Origin: Coprococcus phoceensis
GTDB lineage: Bacteria; Bacillota; Clostridia; Lachnospirales; Lachnospiraceae
NCBI RefSeq assembly: GCF_900104635.1
Contig: NZ_FNWC01000007.1
Coordinates: forward strand, 2,393,421-2,457,420
Direction: 5' to 3'
Length of the DNA: 64,000 nucleotides
Shown: one piece after another, positions 34,564 to 44,144 of the stretch
How positions within the stretch are numbered: the stretch's first letter is position 1
Layout: the number at the start of each line of letters is the position of its first letter
Position numbers and translations under genes: made by a program
Notes under the pieces: model-generated
The model's input: the letters and a program-made list of their open reading frames with translations, nothing else
Databases searched by the model: none
Told to the model about the DNA's origin: nothing

Positions 34564-35495
34564 TTATTTTACAGTGTCAAAATACCCGATAATTCCTATG
34601 CATACGTCTTTCTTCATTGGCGACCACAGCGTTTGCAATTTCATTTTATACTTCTGACTATTATTTTCCACTGTCGCTTTTATCTGCACAGAGATTTCTT
34701 TATTTTGTACAGATGTCTGGTGTAACAAAATCCGAATATATTGAACATCTTCTTCATTTACTCCGAATTCTTTGAACAGATCAATTTTCGGATTATTTCT
34801 CTGACATAATATCTGCCGTTTTCCATTTAATATAGTGAGCTGACCTGAAACCGCATTGTAATCAATCGAATTCATTCCACTGTTCGATTTGAAGAAATCG
34901 ATTTTTTCCTGCATGACCTTGAATTGTCCACATTGTCCGTCCAGGATCATTTGAATCGCTGTATCATGATCAAAAGCTTTCTTATAGCATCTTTCACTTG
35001 TAAGCGCATCATAAACATCAACAATCGATACCACCTGTGCGGAGATTGGTATTTTTTCACCTTTCAATCCATCCGGATAGCCCTTTCCATCCCATCTTTC
35101 ATGATTCCACCTGCAGATTTCCCATGCGGTATATACCAGTGGATGATCTTGTGGAAAATCCATGTCCTTAATTATAGCCGCGCCAAGCTCACTATGGGTT
35201 TTCATAATCTTAAATTCTTCATCGGTAAGTCTGCCTGGTTTATTCAATATTTCTTCCGGAATACGAATCTTACCAATATCATGAAGGGAAGAAGCAGTTG
35301 TAATCAAAGCAATATCTGCCTCTGTCAAAGGATAAGCATCTGTTACTTTTACCAGTTGTCTAGCATCATCTCCGTTGCTGTTTTAATATGCAGGATGTGT
35401 TCTCTGCTCTCGCTGTTACGGGATCCCAATATATTACTCATAATCTGGATCATGATATTATTATTTTCTTCTTTTTCGTAAACCTGATCATAAAC
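34564..35495 (-). pseudogene. HD-GYP response-regulator output domain, frameshifted and truncated
   Basis: Main part 34564-35328: SLHDIGKIRIPEEILNKPGR, THSELGAAIIKD, WNHERWDGKGYPDGL and VVSIVDVYDALTSERCYKKA are the HD and GYP motifs of cyclic-di-GMP phosphodiesterases. A one-base shift near 35370 separates it from the preceding helix (NNNIMIQIMSNILGSRNSES). The receiver domain and start are missing, replaced by ParM DNA at about 35490. It is not expected to work. Confidence 0.78.
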
Positions 35496-36225
35496 CACAT
35501 TGATTCGCTTCTTGCAGTACTGCGCGAACTACTTTCTCCTCATAGAATCCTTTTTTCCCTTGTATAATACTGTCAATATCCGCTTCTTCCAGCAACACAT
35601 CATAATCCGCACGCATCCGAGCTGTAATCCGGTTGTAAAGACTAATGATTCCCGTTTCCATAGAGTCACAGATCTCCATATCCTCAATTCCGGAACGGAA
35701 CATCAGATAATCTGTTGTAAATCCACCAATGTCCACACCTACTACTTTAGGGTAAGAACGTATCTCCCGGTGCTACAGCATAATCGCCGCATAATCCTGG
35801 GGAAATGCCATAACATCTGTGATAGTTACATGATATTCTTTTTGCTTATAATTAAATTGAAGCATTTCTCCAGTTCCCCGGAAAAACGTCTCATATTTAT
35901 CATAGAGTTCCGCAAAATGCTTCGGCGGCAGTCCTATTGGCATTTGAACTTGGATTAAATCACCTTTTTCGATATTCGGGTTTAATTCCAGTTCCTTTGC
36001 TATTCCTAAAAGTGTCAATAAGAAAAATCTTTGATCGGCAGTCTTATCTCTCTGATATGGAATTCTCCGGTTACTCGGCACATAAAATTTTCCGTTATAC
36101 TCCAAATAATCAATTCCCCTGCCTGGGCTAATATCACTTTCGCTGATTCCAGTCGTAAATACTGTATGAACCGTTTTGATATTTCTGTTTCCATGGTCGA
36201 TTGCAATTCTGATTCGCTTTATCAT
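35488..36225 (-). pseudogene. ParM/StbA-type actin-like segregation protein, nonsense-mutated
   Basis: N-terminal part from ATG 36225 (KRIRIAIDHGNRNIKTVHT, then SNRRIPYQRD) to a TAG at 35773-35775. The same frame goes on at once with HREIRSYPKVVGVDIGGFTT, the second phosphate-binding loop, so the TAG most likely replaced a CAG. The C-terminal 60 or so residues are lost where the gene meets the HD-GYP fragment. An internal GTG 35736 could give only a useless piece. Plasmid or ICE partition is therefore lost. Confidence 0.8.
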
Positions 36226-36245
36226 ATAGAATCTCTCCTTTTTTC

Positions 36246-36302
36246 TTTTCTACTTATTACATACGTTTTCTGTGCGTGAAACGCAAAATAATAAGTAGAA
36301 AA
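36246..36302. repeat. Candidate centromere/operator dyad upstream of ParM remnant
   Basis: 14-base perfect arms TTTTCTACTTATTA (36246-36259) and TAATAAGTAGAAAA (36289-36302), with an inner hairpin GCGT-GAA-ACGC (36274-36284). It lies 20-75 bases upstream of the ParM start, where parC-like sites that also act as operators are found. Confidence 0.5.
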
Positions 36303-36345
36303 TCATAAAAAGACCTTCTATATTATTATATGTAAGTTCTCGCTG

Positions 36346-36717
36346 TCATCCCTTATCCTTTTCATGATGCTGCTTTAGTTTAAAAAAGGATTCATCACTG
36401 ACACAGTGTTCAATACGGCAGGCTTCAGTTTCCGCTATATTTGGGCTGACTCCAGCAGATATAAGCTGTTCCTTAAAGAATTTATGTCGCTCATAAATTT
36501 TCTCTGCAACTTTTCGCCCTTCCTCTGTTAAAGAAATAAAGTGCTTATCGCCCTTTGTAAGAAAACCGCCGTCACATAAAACGCTAACTGCATGAGATAC
36601 ACTAGGCTTTGATACTCCTACATAGCGAGCAACATCTACTGAACGTACCTCTCCTATTTTCTTTTGAAGTACTAACACGGCCTCTAAATAATCCTCTCCC
36701 GACTCATATAGGTGCAT
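36346..36717 (-). CDS. DtxR/MntR-family metal-dependent regulator
   Basis: 123 residues, ATG 36717 after GGAGG. A winged HTH (DYLEAVLVLQKKIGEVRSVD, GVSKPSVSHAVSVLCDGGFL) and the dimer/metal domain (ISAGVSPNIAETEACRIEHC) with Glu, Cys and His ligands in the family positions. There is no SH3-like third domain. It would sense Fe or Mn and repress uptake genes when metal is sufficient. It lies at the end of the metallophore-type island, like EqbA in the equibactin locus of Streptococcus equi ICESe2. The dyad GTTAG-N6-CTAAC, found before three operons here, is a reasonable target. Confidence 0.88.
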   Translation of the reverse strand: MHLYESGEDYLEAVLVLQKKIGEVRSVDVARYVGVSKPSVSHAVSVLCDGGFLTKGDKHFISLTEEGRKVAEKIYERHKFFKEQLISAGVSPNIAETEACRIEHCVSDESFFKLKQHHEKDKG

Positions 36718-37014
36718 TTAAATCCTCCAAACATATAAGTGTAGACTATTCAATACCCAACAACCAGTTGGGACTTTATCCTCCCATTGTTTAAGCTGTA
36801 TAATAATTAGGCATAAATCTAGCTATGTATCCTGGATCATATGTATTTAAAAAACTCAATCAGCCCTTCATTGCCACCGTTCATTTATCCAAGTCGAACT
36901 ACCATCGTTCGTTTGAGTTCACAGAAAATAGCGTCAGGAACGCAGAAGACTTTTTAACTAATTAGCAACTATACATTTACTTACATTTCAACGTGAACGA
37001 TTTCCACCACTTTT

Positions 37015-37560
37015 TTAATCCAAACTTGACTTCTGATCATTTTCTCTTTTACATATTCTATATTTTTCAACCTCTTGTTTTTTGTTTTGAATAACCCCCA
37101 GAATAGTTTCTGCTACAATAATCCAATCAGGATCTAACATCATTGCATGACATATATTTGGAAAAATTACAGTTGTTGCCCCTAAATCATTTCCCATTTT
37201 AACCAAGTCATTTAATATAATCCCCCTATCCGCAAAACTACCAATAATTATTATTTTTTTATCATTCGGCAAATATGGTAATATAAATGGTTTTAACAAT
37301 TGGATAGATAGCTTAAAAGAGCCTTTGGCAAATTTTTCTTCGTAGTTCTGAATAACACTTTTGTTTAATCGATTCGAGAAATAAATATCCGATAAATTAT
37401 ATGAAGAAATATGTTTACCAAAAATACTAATATAATTTCTAAACATACCTCTATTAGTAGCAGGCGCTAAAAGTACAATTTTTGAAGAAATATCTGGAAG
37501 TAAATCTAATAACTTTAATGCTATAGCCTTCTCTCTCAAAGGCAGTGTATCAATATCCAA
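37015..37560 (-). pseudogene. Alpha/beta hydrolase, C-terminal half only
   Basis: 181 codons from a TTG with poor ribosome spacing. The text KIVLLAPATNRGMFRNYISI matches the strand after the nucleophile elbow, IIIGSFADRGIILND the acid-bearing strand, and NICHAMMLDPDWIIVAETI the catalytic His. The oxyanion and Ser nucleophile parts are missing. The ending is like that of the intact hydrolase at 44766 (VCHDMMLDPDWRNIADLI), so the two were paralogues at the two ends of the transporter operon. The missing half probably went with a deletion at about 37560. Confidence 0.7.
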
Positions 37561-37566
37561 TCTTCT

Positions 37567-37617
37567 GCCTTAAAATGTATTTCCTCCCTTATTGGGTGTC
37601 CGAATACATTTTAAGGC
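37567..37617. repeat. 15-bp perfect inverted repeat between ECF ATPase and hydrolase remnant
   Basis: GCCTTAAAATGTATT (37567-37581) and AATACATTTTAAGGC (37603-37617) with a 21-base spacer that contains a GGGAGG. It lies exactly at the truncated hydrolase's 5' border. No U-run is present. It could be an operator, the footprint of a small mobile repeat, or a terminator. Confidence 0.5.
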
Positions 37618-37658
37618 CATTCTAAGAAATTATTTTTCATTCTATTTCACACTTAGAC

Positions 37659-39131
37659 TTAATTTGCGAAAGAAAAAAACTCTGCAATACGTTTTTTATT
37701 ATCCTCTGTCCATCTGCCACTCCATACCGTTTTGCCATGCTCAATAAACACAAAGTAATTACAGCATTTTGCAATCAATTCCGGATCATGAGTTATAATA
37801 AACAATGTTTTCCCCATATCGCTAAGCCTTTGCAAATTGTCAGCAACTTCCAGCATATGATGATAGTCCAGACCACTAGTCGGCTCGTCAAATACCAAAA
37901 TTTCTTTGTCCGATGCAATTGCACTTCCTATTGCTACCCGTTGCTTTTGACCACCGGATAATGACATCGGATGCAGTTCTTTATACTCTAATAGATTCAA
38001 ACTGCTAAGTATTTCCTCCGTTTGGTTTTTATCGGTCTGTTCGTCCTGCCCTTGCATACTGAGCATAATTTCATCAGACACGCTTTCCGTAAAAAGCTGA
38101 TGATTTACATCCTGCATGACCATATAACACTTTTTGATTCGCTGCTTTGCTCCCAAAATTTCTTTTCCGATTTGCAGCGTACCTTTTGCCGATTTCTCCA
38201 ATCCACACAAACATTTTGCAAATGTGGTCTTTCCTGCTCCATTATCTCCAAGAATTCCTACAATCGCTCCTTGCGGAACGGACATTTTCGGTATATTCAT
38301 TGCTTCTATCTTTCCATATGAGAACAAAAAATCTTTAACTTCAATGGAACTGTCTCCTATAACCACATTCGGTATGTTGCTAAAGCGAGCTGGATGAAGG
38401 GAACGGAGCCCCATCGTCCGAAGCTGCTCTTCACTAAATTGTGCAAATGCAGTGGCAGACATATCCTTTTCAATCCGGCCATTTTTTAAGTAAATCACCC
38501 GGTCTGCAATATCCATCAAATAATAAAGCCTATGTTCTGCAATAATAACCGTCTTGCCCATCGATTTCCATTTTGCAACAATGTGCTTCAAATCAGCAAT
38601 CGTAGCCACATCAAGATTCGAGGACGGTTCATCCAGCACGAAAATTTCCGGCTCCATAGCAGAAACAGATGCACACGCTATTTTCTGTTTTTCGCCGCCA
38701 GAAAGGGCGAACAAGCTGCGGTCAAGCAACTTTTGTATTCTCAATTCTCCTGTAACCTGCCCAATCCGCCTATATATCTCTTCCTTTGGTAATCCGATGT
38801 TCTCACATCCAAAAGCAATCTCCCCAGTAGTATCCACATTAAAGAACTGGGAGCGTGGATTCTGAAATACAGAACCGACCACCTTTGAAAGCTCGTACAG
38901 CGGTGTTTTAGTTGTTTCCTTTCCGTTTACCAATACAATCCCATCCAGTTTTCCCTCATAGTATTCTGGTGTCAATCCATTAATCAATCGGGTAAGTGTT
39001 GTTTTACCGCAACCAGATTCTCCACAAAGCAAAACTATCTGTCCATCCGGGATTGTTAAGTTTAAATCATAAACACCGCTCTCTCGCTCTGTGCTTTGAT
39101 AAGTAAAAGTGACATTTTGAAATTCAATCAT
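37659..39131 (-). CDS. ECF transporter double ATPase (A component)
   Basis: 490 residues from ATG 39131 (AGGAGG ten bases upstream). Two fused ABC ATPases: Walker A LLCGESGCGKTTLT near 32-45 and GILGDNGAGKTTFAK near 297-311; signatures ALSGGEKQK and SLSGGQKQR; Walker B EIFVLDEPSSNLD and EILVFDEPTSGLD. It powers the T and S components encoded just upstream; the three genes overlap or nearly touch. Double A subunits are common with MptD-type S proteins. In the equibactin-like context it would help take up a metal chelate or a related small molecule. Confidence 0.92.
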   Translation of the reverse strand: MIEFQNVTFTYQSTERESGVYDLNLTIPDGQIVLLCGESGCGKTTLTRLINGLTPEYYEGKLDGIVLVNGKETTKTPLYELSKVVGSVFQNPRSQFFNVDTTGEIAFGCENIGLPKEEIYRRIGQVTGELRIQKLLDRSLFALSGGEKQKIACASVSAMEPEIFVLDEPSSNLDVATIADLKHIVAKWKSMGKTVIIAEHRLYYLMDIADRVIYLKNGRIEKDMSATAFAQFSEEQLRTMGLRSLHPARFSNIPNVVIGDSSIEVKDFLFSYGKIEAMNIPKMSVPQGAIVGILGDNGAGKTTFAKCLCGLEKSAKGTLQIGKEILGAKQRIKKCYMVMQDVNHQLFTESVSDEIMLSMQGQDEQTDKNQTEEILSSLNLLEYKELHPMSLSGGQKQRVAIGSAIASDKEILVFDEPTSGLDYHHMLEVADNLQRLSDMGKTLFIITHDPELIAKCCNYFVFIEHGKTVWSGRWTEDNKKRIAEFFSFAN

Positions 39132-39145
39132 AGATTTGCCACCTC

Positions 39146-39871
39146 CTACAAACAAGCCCACACCAGCAGACCAGCCGAAAGTACGGCAATAATGAGGTCA
39201 TATACTGTAAAACCAATGTGTGCAATACTCGTTCTGTGTTTTAATCCCCCTAACCCTCTGGTGAGTGCTGCCGCTGATAATTCATCCCCAATTTTGACAA
39301 CAGACATCATCAACGGAATTACCCGGTATTCCAAAAGTGCAGTAGGATTTTGCCAGAACTTCTTTGTTCCAAACTGAATTTCACGCATCCGCATAGCGTC
39401 CGTAATAGCTGCCGATTCTTCCCCTAATGTTGGAATAAAACGAAAAACAACAGTAATCGGAATGATGAACGCCTCCGGAACATGCCATTTCTCCATAGCA
39501 GCCACAAATTCATCGGTGGATGTAGATTCAATAATGTAATAGCCCAACATAAAAATCGGGAATAAACGAATCACCATTGCAACTAGCAGCACAGAAACCA
39601 TGTTCAGGATTGCCGGCAATACATACATCCCCTGCGTCAGCTTTGCTACAATTGCCAAAGCGAACAGCCCTCCATAAATGAGAGCCGTCCGCATTTGGCG
39701 ATTAATCAATAGCAAGGTCAACGGGATTATCGCCACCGCAGCATCCATCGCAAGATTCTCATATACAAAGAACATCAACATTGTAACAAACGCCATAAAT
39801 AAGACTTTTGTACGCGAATCAAGATAAAAGCCTTTCTTTTTGGGTGGTTGATAAGCCTCGTACCGTTCCAT
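39146..39871 (-). CDS. ECF transporter transmembrane component T
   Basis: 241 residues. About five membrane spans (VLFMAFVTMLMFFVYENLAM, VAIIPLTLLLI and others) and the coupling helices with AAITDAMRMREIQFG and SAAALTRGLGG, the two Ala-Arg-Gly type motifs of CbiQ/EcfT that contact the ATPases. Its ATG overlaps the S-component stop (TAATG), and the A-component start region lies inside its 3' end. It is part of the same operon and appears intact. Confidence 0.9.
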   Translation of the reverse strand: MERYEAYQPPKKKGFYLDSRTKVLFMAFVTMLMFFVYENLAMDAAVAIIPLTLLLINRQMRTALIYGGLFALAIVAKLTQGMYVLPAILNMVSVLLVAMVIRLFPIFMLGYYIIESTSTDEFVAAMEKWHVPEAFIIPITVVFRFIPTLGEESAAITDAMRMREIQFGTKKFWQNPTALLEYRVIPLMMSVVKIGDELSAAALTRGLGGLKHRTSIAHIGFTVYDLIIAVLSAGLLVWACL

Positions 39872-40458
39872 TAGACAATGCCTGCCCTTTCAAAATGTTT
39901 TTTCAACATCTTACGTCCAAGCAATGCTCCTAACAGAGAGCCAATGAATATAATTGCTATTGCGGCAATTCCCATCCATGAAGGCATATAATGGGCTAAC
40001 TCGCTTGCATACTGTTCCCCCATAGATGCCTCTACCTGTGCCATATATGTATCTGCCATCACCCACATTGGAGCCTGACAACCGATCATACCGCAGGAGA
40101 ACAACCAATAACCAATCACATCCACTTTAAAGTTCTTATATTTTCCCGCCTTTAATACCAAATCAGCAATCAGTCCAAATACAACGTAACCTACTATTGC
40201 TGTCCATGTATATCCCATAAAGAACCAAAAAACGCCACAAATCACAGACATAATTGTAACCATACCAAATTTCTCAGTCTTTGTCAGAAACAACATAAAT
40301 GGGATTCCAGAAATCAGCGGAATCAATACATACAAGAACGGATAAAGCACCGGAATTGCATTGAGCATACCTGCAACGAAAAAGAATACGATGTAGATAG
40401 CGGTATAAATACCGACATTGATAAGGTCTTTCGCTTTGAGCTTTTTATTTGTTTCCAT
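39871..40458 (-). CDS. MptD-family ECF S component
   Basis: 195 residues, AAGGAGG upstream. Six membrane segments (DLINVGIYTAIYIVFFFVAG, VLYPFLYVLIPLISGIPFM, GMVTIMSVICGVFWFFMGYT). The pattern fits the Trep_Strep/MptD group of substrate-binding ECF proteins. The substrate of this group is not established; its repeated pairing with two fused ABC proteins and NRPS metallophore genes points to a metal complex. It lies between the two-ABC pair and the T/A genes in one operon. Confidence 0.85.
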   Translation of the reverse strand: METNKKLKAKDLINVGIYTAIYIVFFFVAGMLNAIPVLYPFLYVLIPLISGIPFMLFLTKTEKFGMVTIMSVICGVFWFFMGYTWTAIVGYVVFGLIADLVLKAGKYKNFKVDVIGYWLFSCGMIGCQAPMWVMADTYMAQVEASMGEQYASELAHYMPSWMGIAAIAIIFIGSLLGALLGRKMLKKHFERAGIV

Positions 40459-40525
40459 TTTAGAGAACCCTCCTTAAAATTTGTTATTTATCTATTTGAC
40501 TGCTGCAAAACAGTACAAATCCTGT

Positions 40526-42268
40526 TTAGTTGCCGGCATTCAGCTTCCAGCCGATTGCCTCCTTACGCCCAAGTACAAAATCAGCATAAATGCCCTGCTG
40601 TTTAATCAAATCGTCATGTTTACCCTGCTGCACGATTTTTCCGTTATCCACCACCAGTATCTGGTCTGCGTTCCGCACCGTTTTCAGCCTGTGTGCAATC
40701 ATAATGATTGTTTTATCCTTTGTCAGTTCCTCAATGGCTTTCTGCAGGCGATCCTCGTTCTCAGGGTCTACATTTGCAGTTGCTTCATCTAAAATAACGA
40801 TAGGCGCATCTTTTAACATAGCCCTTGCAATGCTGAGCCTTTGCTTTTCACCTCCGGAAAGAGAAGCTCCTCCCTCACCGATAACCGTATTGTAACCGTC
40901 AGGAAGCGCCTCGATAAAATCATCACAGCAGGCTCTTTTTGCTGCCGCAACAACTTCGGCATGGGTAGCCTCCGGTCTGCCAAACTTAATGTTATTTTCA
41001 ATCGTATCTGCAAAAAGATAGACATTCTGGAACACCATGCTAATCTGCTCCATCAGGGATTCCAGCGTGTAATCCCTCACATCTTTTCCGCCAATCTTAA
41101 CCGAGCCGCTATTTACATCCCAAAACCGGGCAATCAGGTTACAAAGCGTTGTTTTGCCGGAACCAGAGGGACCGATCACTGCGGTAGTGGTTTTGTCTGG
41201 AATCTGCAAGTTGATTCCATGAAGAATTTCTTTGCTTTCATAGGCGAAATGCACATCATCAAATACAATGTCATGTTTCTTCACAGCAAGTGCTTTGCCG
41301 CTTTCGTCCATCTGCTCCATGTCCTCTGTCTGTAATGTTCTTTCGATGCTACTGTCTGCCAGACGCAGCATGGAAATACCCATTCCGAACAGCTTGATCT
41401 GCCCAAACACCAGAAATGACATAATAATCACCATCAAAGTATTAACTAATGTCATTGTTCCATTTATCCAGAACACAACCGCTGCCAGCATCATGCCGAT
41501 ACCCGCAATCTGCAATACAAGCTCCTGAAAAATCGTGTAAGGCGTCATAAGCTGCTCCATACCAAGATTGCTTTTCCGGTTATATTCCAGCGCATCCTGA
41601 AGATTTTTATCGCCCCGCCCACTCAGGTTAAAAGACTTGATAACGCCCATTCCCTGCACATATTCCAGAACAGTTTCAACAAGAGCCGTTTGAGATTTTT
41701 GCGAGTTAGGCGCAATGACAGCAGATTTTTTCTCCATAGAAGATACAACCAGCAGATACACGATGATTCCTGCTGCGGCAATCAGCCCGATCCTCCAGTC
41801 AAAAATTAAAATCATTATAGTAAACACAACCGTTCCTATAACGCCGCCTAAAATATTTACCAATGTCATAGGAACCAGATTTTCAATATTGCCAAGTACC
41901 GTTGTACATACTCCAGTTACCTCGCCCAAACTGTTCTCGTTAAAAAATCCCATAGGCACACTTTTTAGGCGGTTCCCAATAGAAACCCTCCGGTTAGCTG
42001 CCATGAAATAGCCGGCGTGTGTCTGCTGTAATTTTGAGAAACGGCTGGTAACTGCATTTCCAATAATGCTGACGACCATAAAGGCAAGGGAAATCCAGAC
42101 AGTTTTCATATCCTTATCTCCGTTTGTCAGTGCCATTACCACAAAGTAAATTGCACCAATCTCAAACATATGGAAAACAGCGTTCAGAAAACTTACCGCC
42201 ACGGATTTATTGATATTGCCTCTTTCCTCACCGGAAAACTCCCATATTTTTTTGAATGTACCAATCAT
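40526..42268 (-). CDS. ABC permease-ATPase fusion B (YbtQ/IrtB-like)
   Basis: 580 residues: six helices up to about 310 (SFLNAVFHMFEIGAIYFVVM and others), then an ATPase with AVIGPSGSGKTTLC, signature SLSGGEKQRLS, and IVILDEATANVDPE. The start overlaps the upstream partner stop by four bases (ATGA), so the two form a heterodimer. Fused pairs with exporter topology act as importers of siderophore complexes in YbtPQ and IrtAB, and the neighbours here support that role. By sequence alone, a drug exporter pair cannot be excluded. Confidence 0.87.
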   Translation of the reverse strand: MIGTFKKIWEFSGEERGNINKSVAVSFLNAVFHMFEIGAIYFVVMALTNGDKDMKTVWISLAFMVVSIIGNAVTSRFSKLQQTHAGYFMAANRRVSIGNRLKSVPMGFFNENSLGEVTGVCTTVLGNIENLVPMTLVNILGGVIGTVVFTIMILIFDWRIGLIAAAGIIVYLLVVSSMEKKSAVIAPNSQKSQTALVETVLEYVQGMGVIKSFNLSGRGDKNLQDALEYNRKSNLGMEQLMTPYTIFQELVLQIAGIGMMLAAVVFWINGTMTLVNTLMVIIMSFLVFGQIKLFGMGISMLRLADSSIERTLQTEDMEQMDESGKALAVKKHDIVFDDVHFAYESKEILHGINLQIPDKTTTAVIGPSGSGKTTLCNLIARFWDVNSGSVKIGGKDVRDYTLESLMEQISMVFQNVYLFADTIENNIKFGRPEATHAEVVAAAKRACCDDFIEALPDGYNTVIGEGGASLSGGEKQRLSIARAMLKDAPIVILDEATANVDPENEDRLQKAIEELTKDKTIIMIAHRLKTVRNADQILVVDNGKIVQQGKHDDLIKQQGIYADFVLGRKEAIGWKLNAGN

Positions 42269-44007
42269 GCCACGTCACCGTCCTTTGCCCCAATATGCGC
42301 CTGCCACATGGATTCATACAACGGGCAGCTTTCCCTAAGTTCCTCATGCCTGCCGCTCGCCATTATTCTGCCATCCTTAACTACCACAATTTTATCTGCG
42401 TCCTTAATGGTTGACAGCCTGTGTGCAATAACAATTACCGTTTTCCCTTTTACAAGTTTTGCAATGGCTTCCTGTATGACCGCTTCATTTTCCGGGTCTA
42501 TATATGCCGTGGCTTCATCCAGAATGACTATCGGAGCATCTTTCAGCATCGCCCTTGCAATGGCAATCCGCTGACGTTCTCCGCCGGAAAGATGCGCCCC
42601 TCCGCTACCTACCTTTGTGTCATAACCCTTTTCAAGTTCACGGATAAACCCGTCACAGCCTGCCGCCCTGCAAGCAGCCTCTATCTCTGCATCCGTGGCC
42701 GACATTCTTCCCATTCGGATATTTTCACGGACAGTTTCATCAAACAGAAAATTATCCTGAGATACAAAAGCCGCCTGATCATACAACTGCTTCAGAGGAA
42801 TTTTCTTTTCATCCACGCCGCCTATTGTCACTGTTCCGCTTTGCACATCCCAAAAACCTGCTATCAGCTTTGCAATAGTCGACTTGCCTGAACCGGACGG
42901 ACCTACCAGAGCCGTCATGGTTCCAGCCGGAATTGCAAGGCTCACATCGTGAAGTATTTCTTTATCTCCGTGATACCCGAAAGACACATGGGAAAGCCCT
43001 ATATCCATCTTTCCAAATGTGACGGTTTTTTCTTCATGCTGTTGTTCCTCTGCAAGAAGAACTTCATCCACCGATTCCACCGTTGTTCCCACTTGTGCAA
43101 GCGTATCCACAAAATTCATAGCAGCCATCAATGGCCCCGTAATACCTAAAGCCAAAATGACGGTTGTAATAAATACTTCTGCTGACAAACTTCCCCCACG
43201 GTAAAAAACAAAACCGACGGGGAGAATCGTAATCAATGTGGCAGGTACAATCGAGTAAGCCATCGACATACCAAACTGGCTTTTTTTCATCCAGTTATAG
43301 TAATATTTCGCATTGGCTTTCACTCTGTCTGAAAATTTGGCATATGAACTTTTTCCCTGGTTAAATGCCTTAATTACCTCAATGCCGTTAATGTATTCTA
43401 CAATCGTTTCATTCATTTCCTTTGTTGTTCCGACAGCTCCCTCATAGTCCTTACTGTAAGAACCCATGACCGTCATTAGGAAAACCATGCCTGCCGGAAT
43501 GGAAACAAGCGACAGGAGCGCCATGCGCCAGTCAAGGATAAACAGGTAAACAATAATCAGTATCGGCCCTGCTATATTTGCCGTCAGCTCCGGAAACAAA
43601 TGCGCCAGTGTTGTTTCCATACCGTCCACCTGATCCACAATAAGCTGTTTCATCTTCCCACTGGACATATCTGTCACTGTTCCAAGAGGGAGTTTCGGCA
43701 GTTTTGCCAATATTTTTTGGCGGATAGTTTTTAAAACGGAAAAGGTTGCCTTATGTGATATGGACAGCGCCAAGGTATAAAGCAGTGTCCGCACTAAATA
43801 GCCTGCCATCCCAATGCACAGCCATTTGAAGTACAATGACATATCCCTATTTCCTTCAAGCAGATTCACAATCATCTGCGCCGCAGCAAAGTATGGAAGC
43901 ATCCCGCCTAAGACACCGAGAAATGCGCTGATAACCGCACAAATCAGTCCTGAATGCTGCGATTTTCCAAGCTCCCAAACACGGAGTAATGGATTTTGTT
44001 TTTGCAT
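42265..44007 (-). CDS. ABC permease-ATPase fusion A (YbtP/IrtA-like)
   Basis: 580 residues, ATG 44007 with AAGGAGG. Membrane part 20-310 (AVISAFLGVLGGMLPYFAAA). ATPase with ALVGPSGSGKSTIAK, HLSGGERQRIAIARAM and IVILDEATAYIDPE. It is the first gene of the five-gene transport operon ABC-ABC-S-T-A. The dyad GTTAGTTTTTGCTAAC sits 20 bases upstream of the start and a TetR-type half-site at 44085-44095 further up. Two levels of control, metal and TetR ligand, are thus likely. Confidence 0.88.
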   Translation of the reverse strand: MQKQNPLLRVWELGKSQHSGLICAVISAFLGVLGGMLPYFAAAQMIVNLLEGNRDMSLYFKWLCIGMAGYLVRTLLYTLALSISHKATFSVLKTIRQKILAKLPKLPLGTVTDMSSGKMKQLIVDQVDGMETTLAHLFPELTANIAGPILIIVYLFILDWRMALLSLVSIPAGMVFLMTVMGSYSKDYEGAVGTTKEMNETIVEYINGIEVIKAFNQGKSSYAKFSDRVKANAKYYYNWMKKSQFGMSMAYSIVPATLITILPVGFVFYRGGSLSAEVFITTVILALGITGPLMAAMNFVDTLAQVGTTVESVDEVLLAEEQQHEEKTVTFGKMDIGLSHVSFGYHGDKEILHDVSLAIPAGTMTALVGPSGSGKSTIAKLIAGFWDVQSGTVTIGGVDEKKIPLKQLYDQAAFVSQDNFLFDETVRENIRMGRMSATDAEIEAACRAAGCDGFIRELEKGYDTKVGSGGAHLSGGERQRIAIARAMLKDAPIVILDEATAYIDPENEAVIQEAIAKLVKGKTVIVIAHRLSTIKDADKIVVVKDGRIMASGRHEELRESCPLYESMWQAHIGAKDGDVA

Positions 44008-44026
44008 ATAGGTTCCTCCTTGATAA

Positions 44027-44042
44027 GTTAGTTTTTGCTAAC
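44027..44042. promoter_or_regulatory. Operator GTTAG-N6-CTAAC, copy 1 (transport operon)
   Basis: GTTAGTTTTTGCTAAC lies between the promoter region and the ribosome site of the ABC operon. Copies 2 and 3 lie at 48477-48492 and 51375-51390 before the biosynthesis and agr operons. TTAG...CTAA halves resemble sites of DtxR-type repressors. Confidence 0.65.
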
Positions 44043-44084
44043 CATATATTAAAAAAATATAGTAGCCAATAAGAAGATAACAAA

Positions 44085-44095
44085 GTGTGCTAACA
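44085..44095 (+). promoter_or_regulatory. GTGTGCTAACA repeat, copy 1
   Basis: The same 11-mer occurs at 44789-44799, so it brackets the TetR gene: one copy before the ABC operon, one just before the TetR start. This is the typical layout for TetR autoregulation plus target control. Confidence 0.5.
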
Positions 44096-44144
44096 AAAAT
44101 CGCAAACTAAGTTATCTATCAGGCAAAAAAGTGTGGCCTTTTAT

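Noticed and set aside
36718..37014. Possible small gene or operator between the DtxR-type gene and hydrolase remnant
   Set aside because: Only an imperfect CTAATTAG near 36958 and AT-rich DNA; nothing solid enough to annotate.
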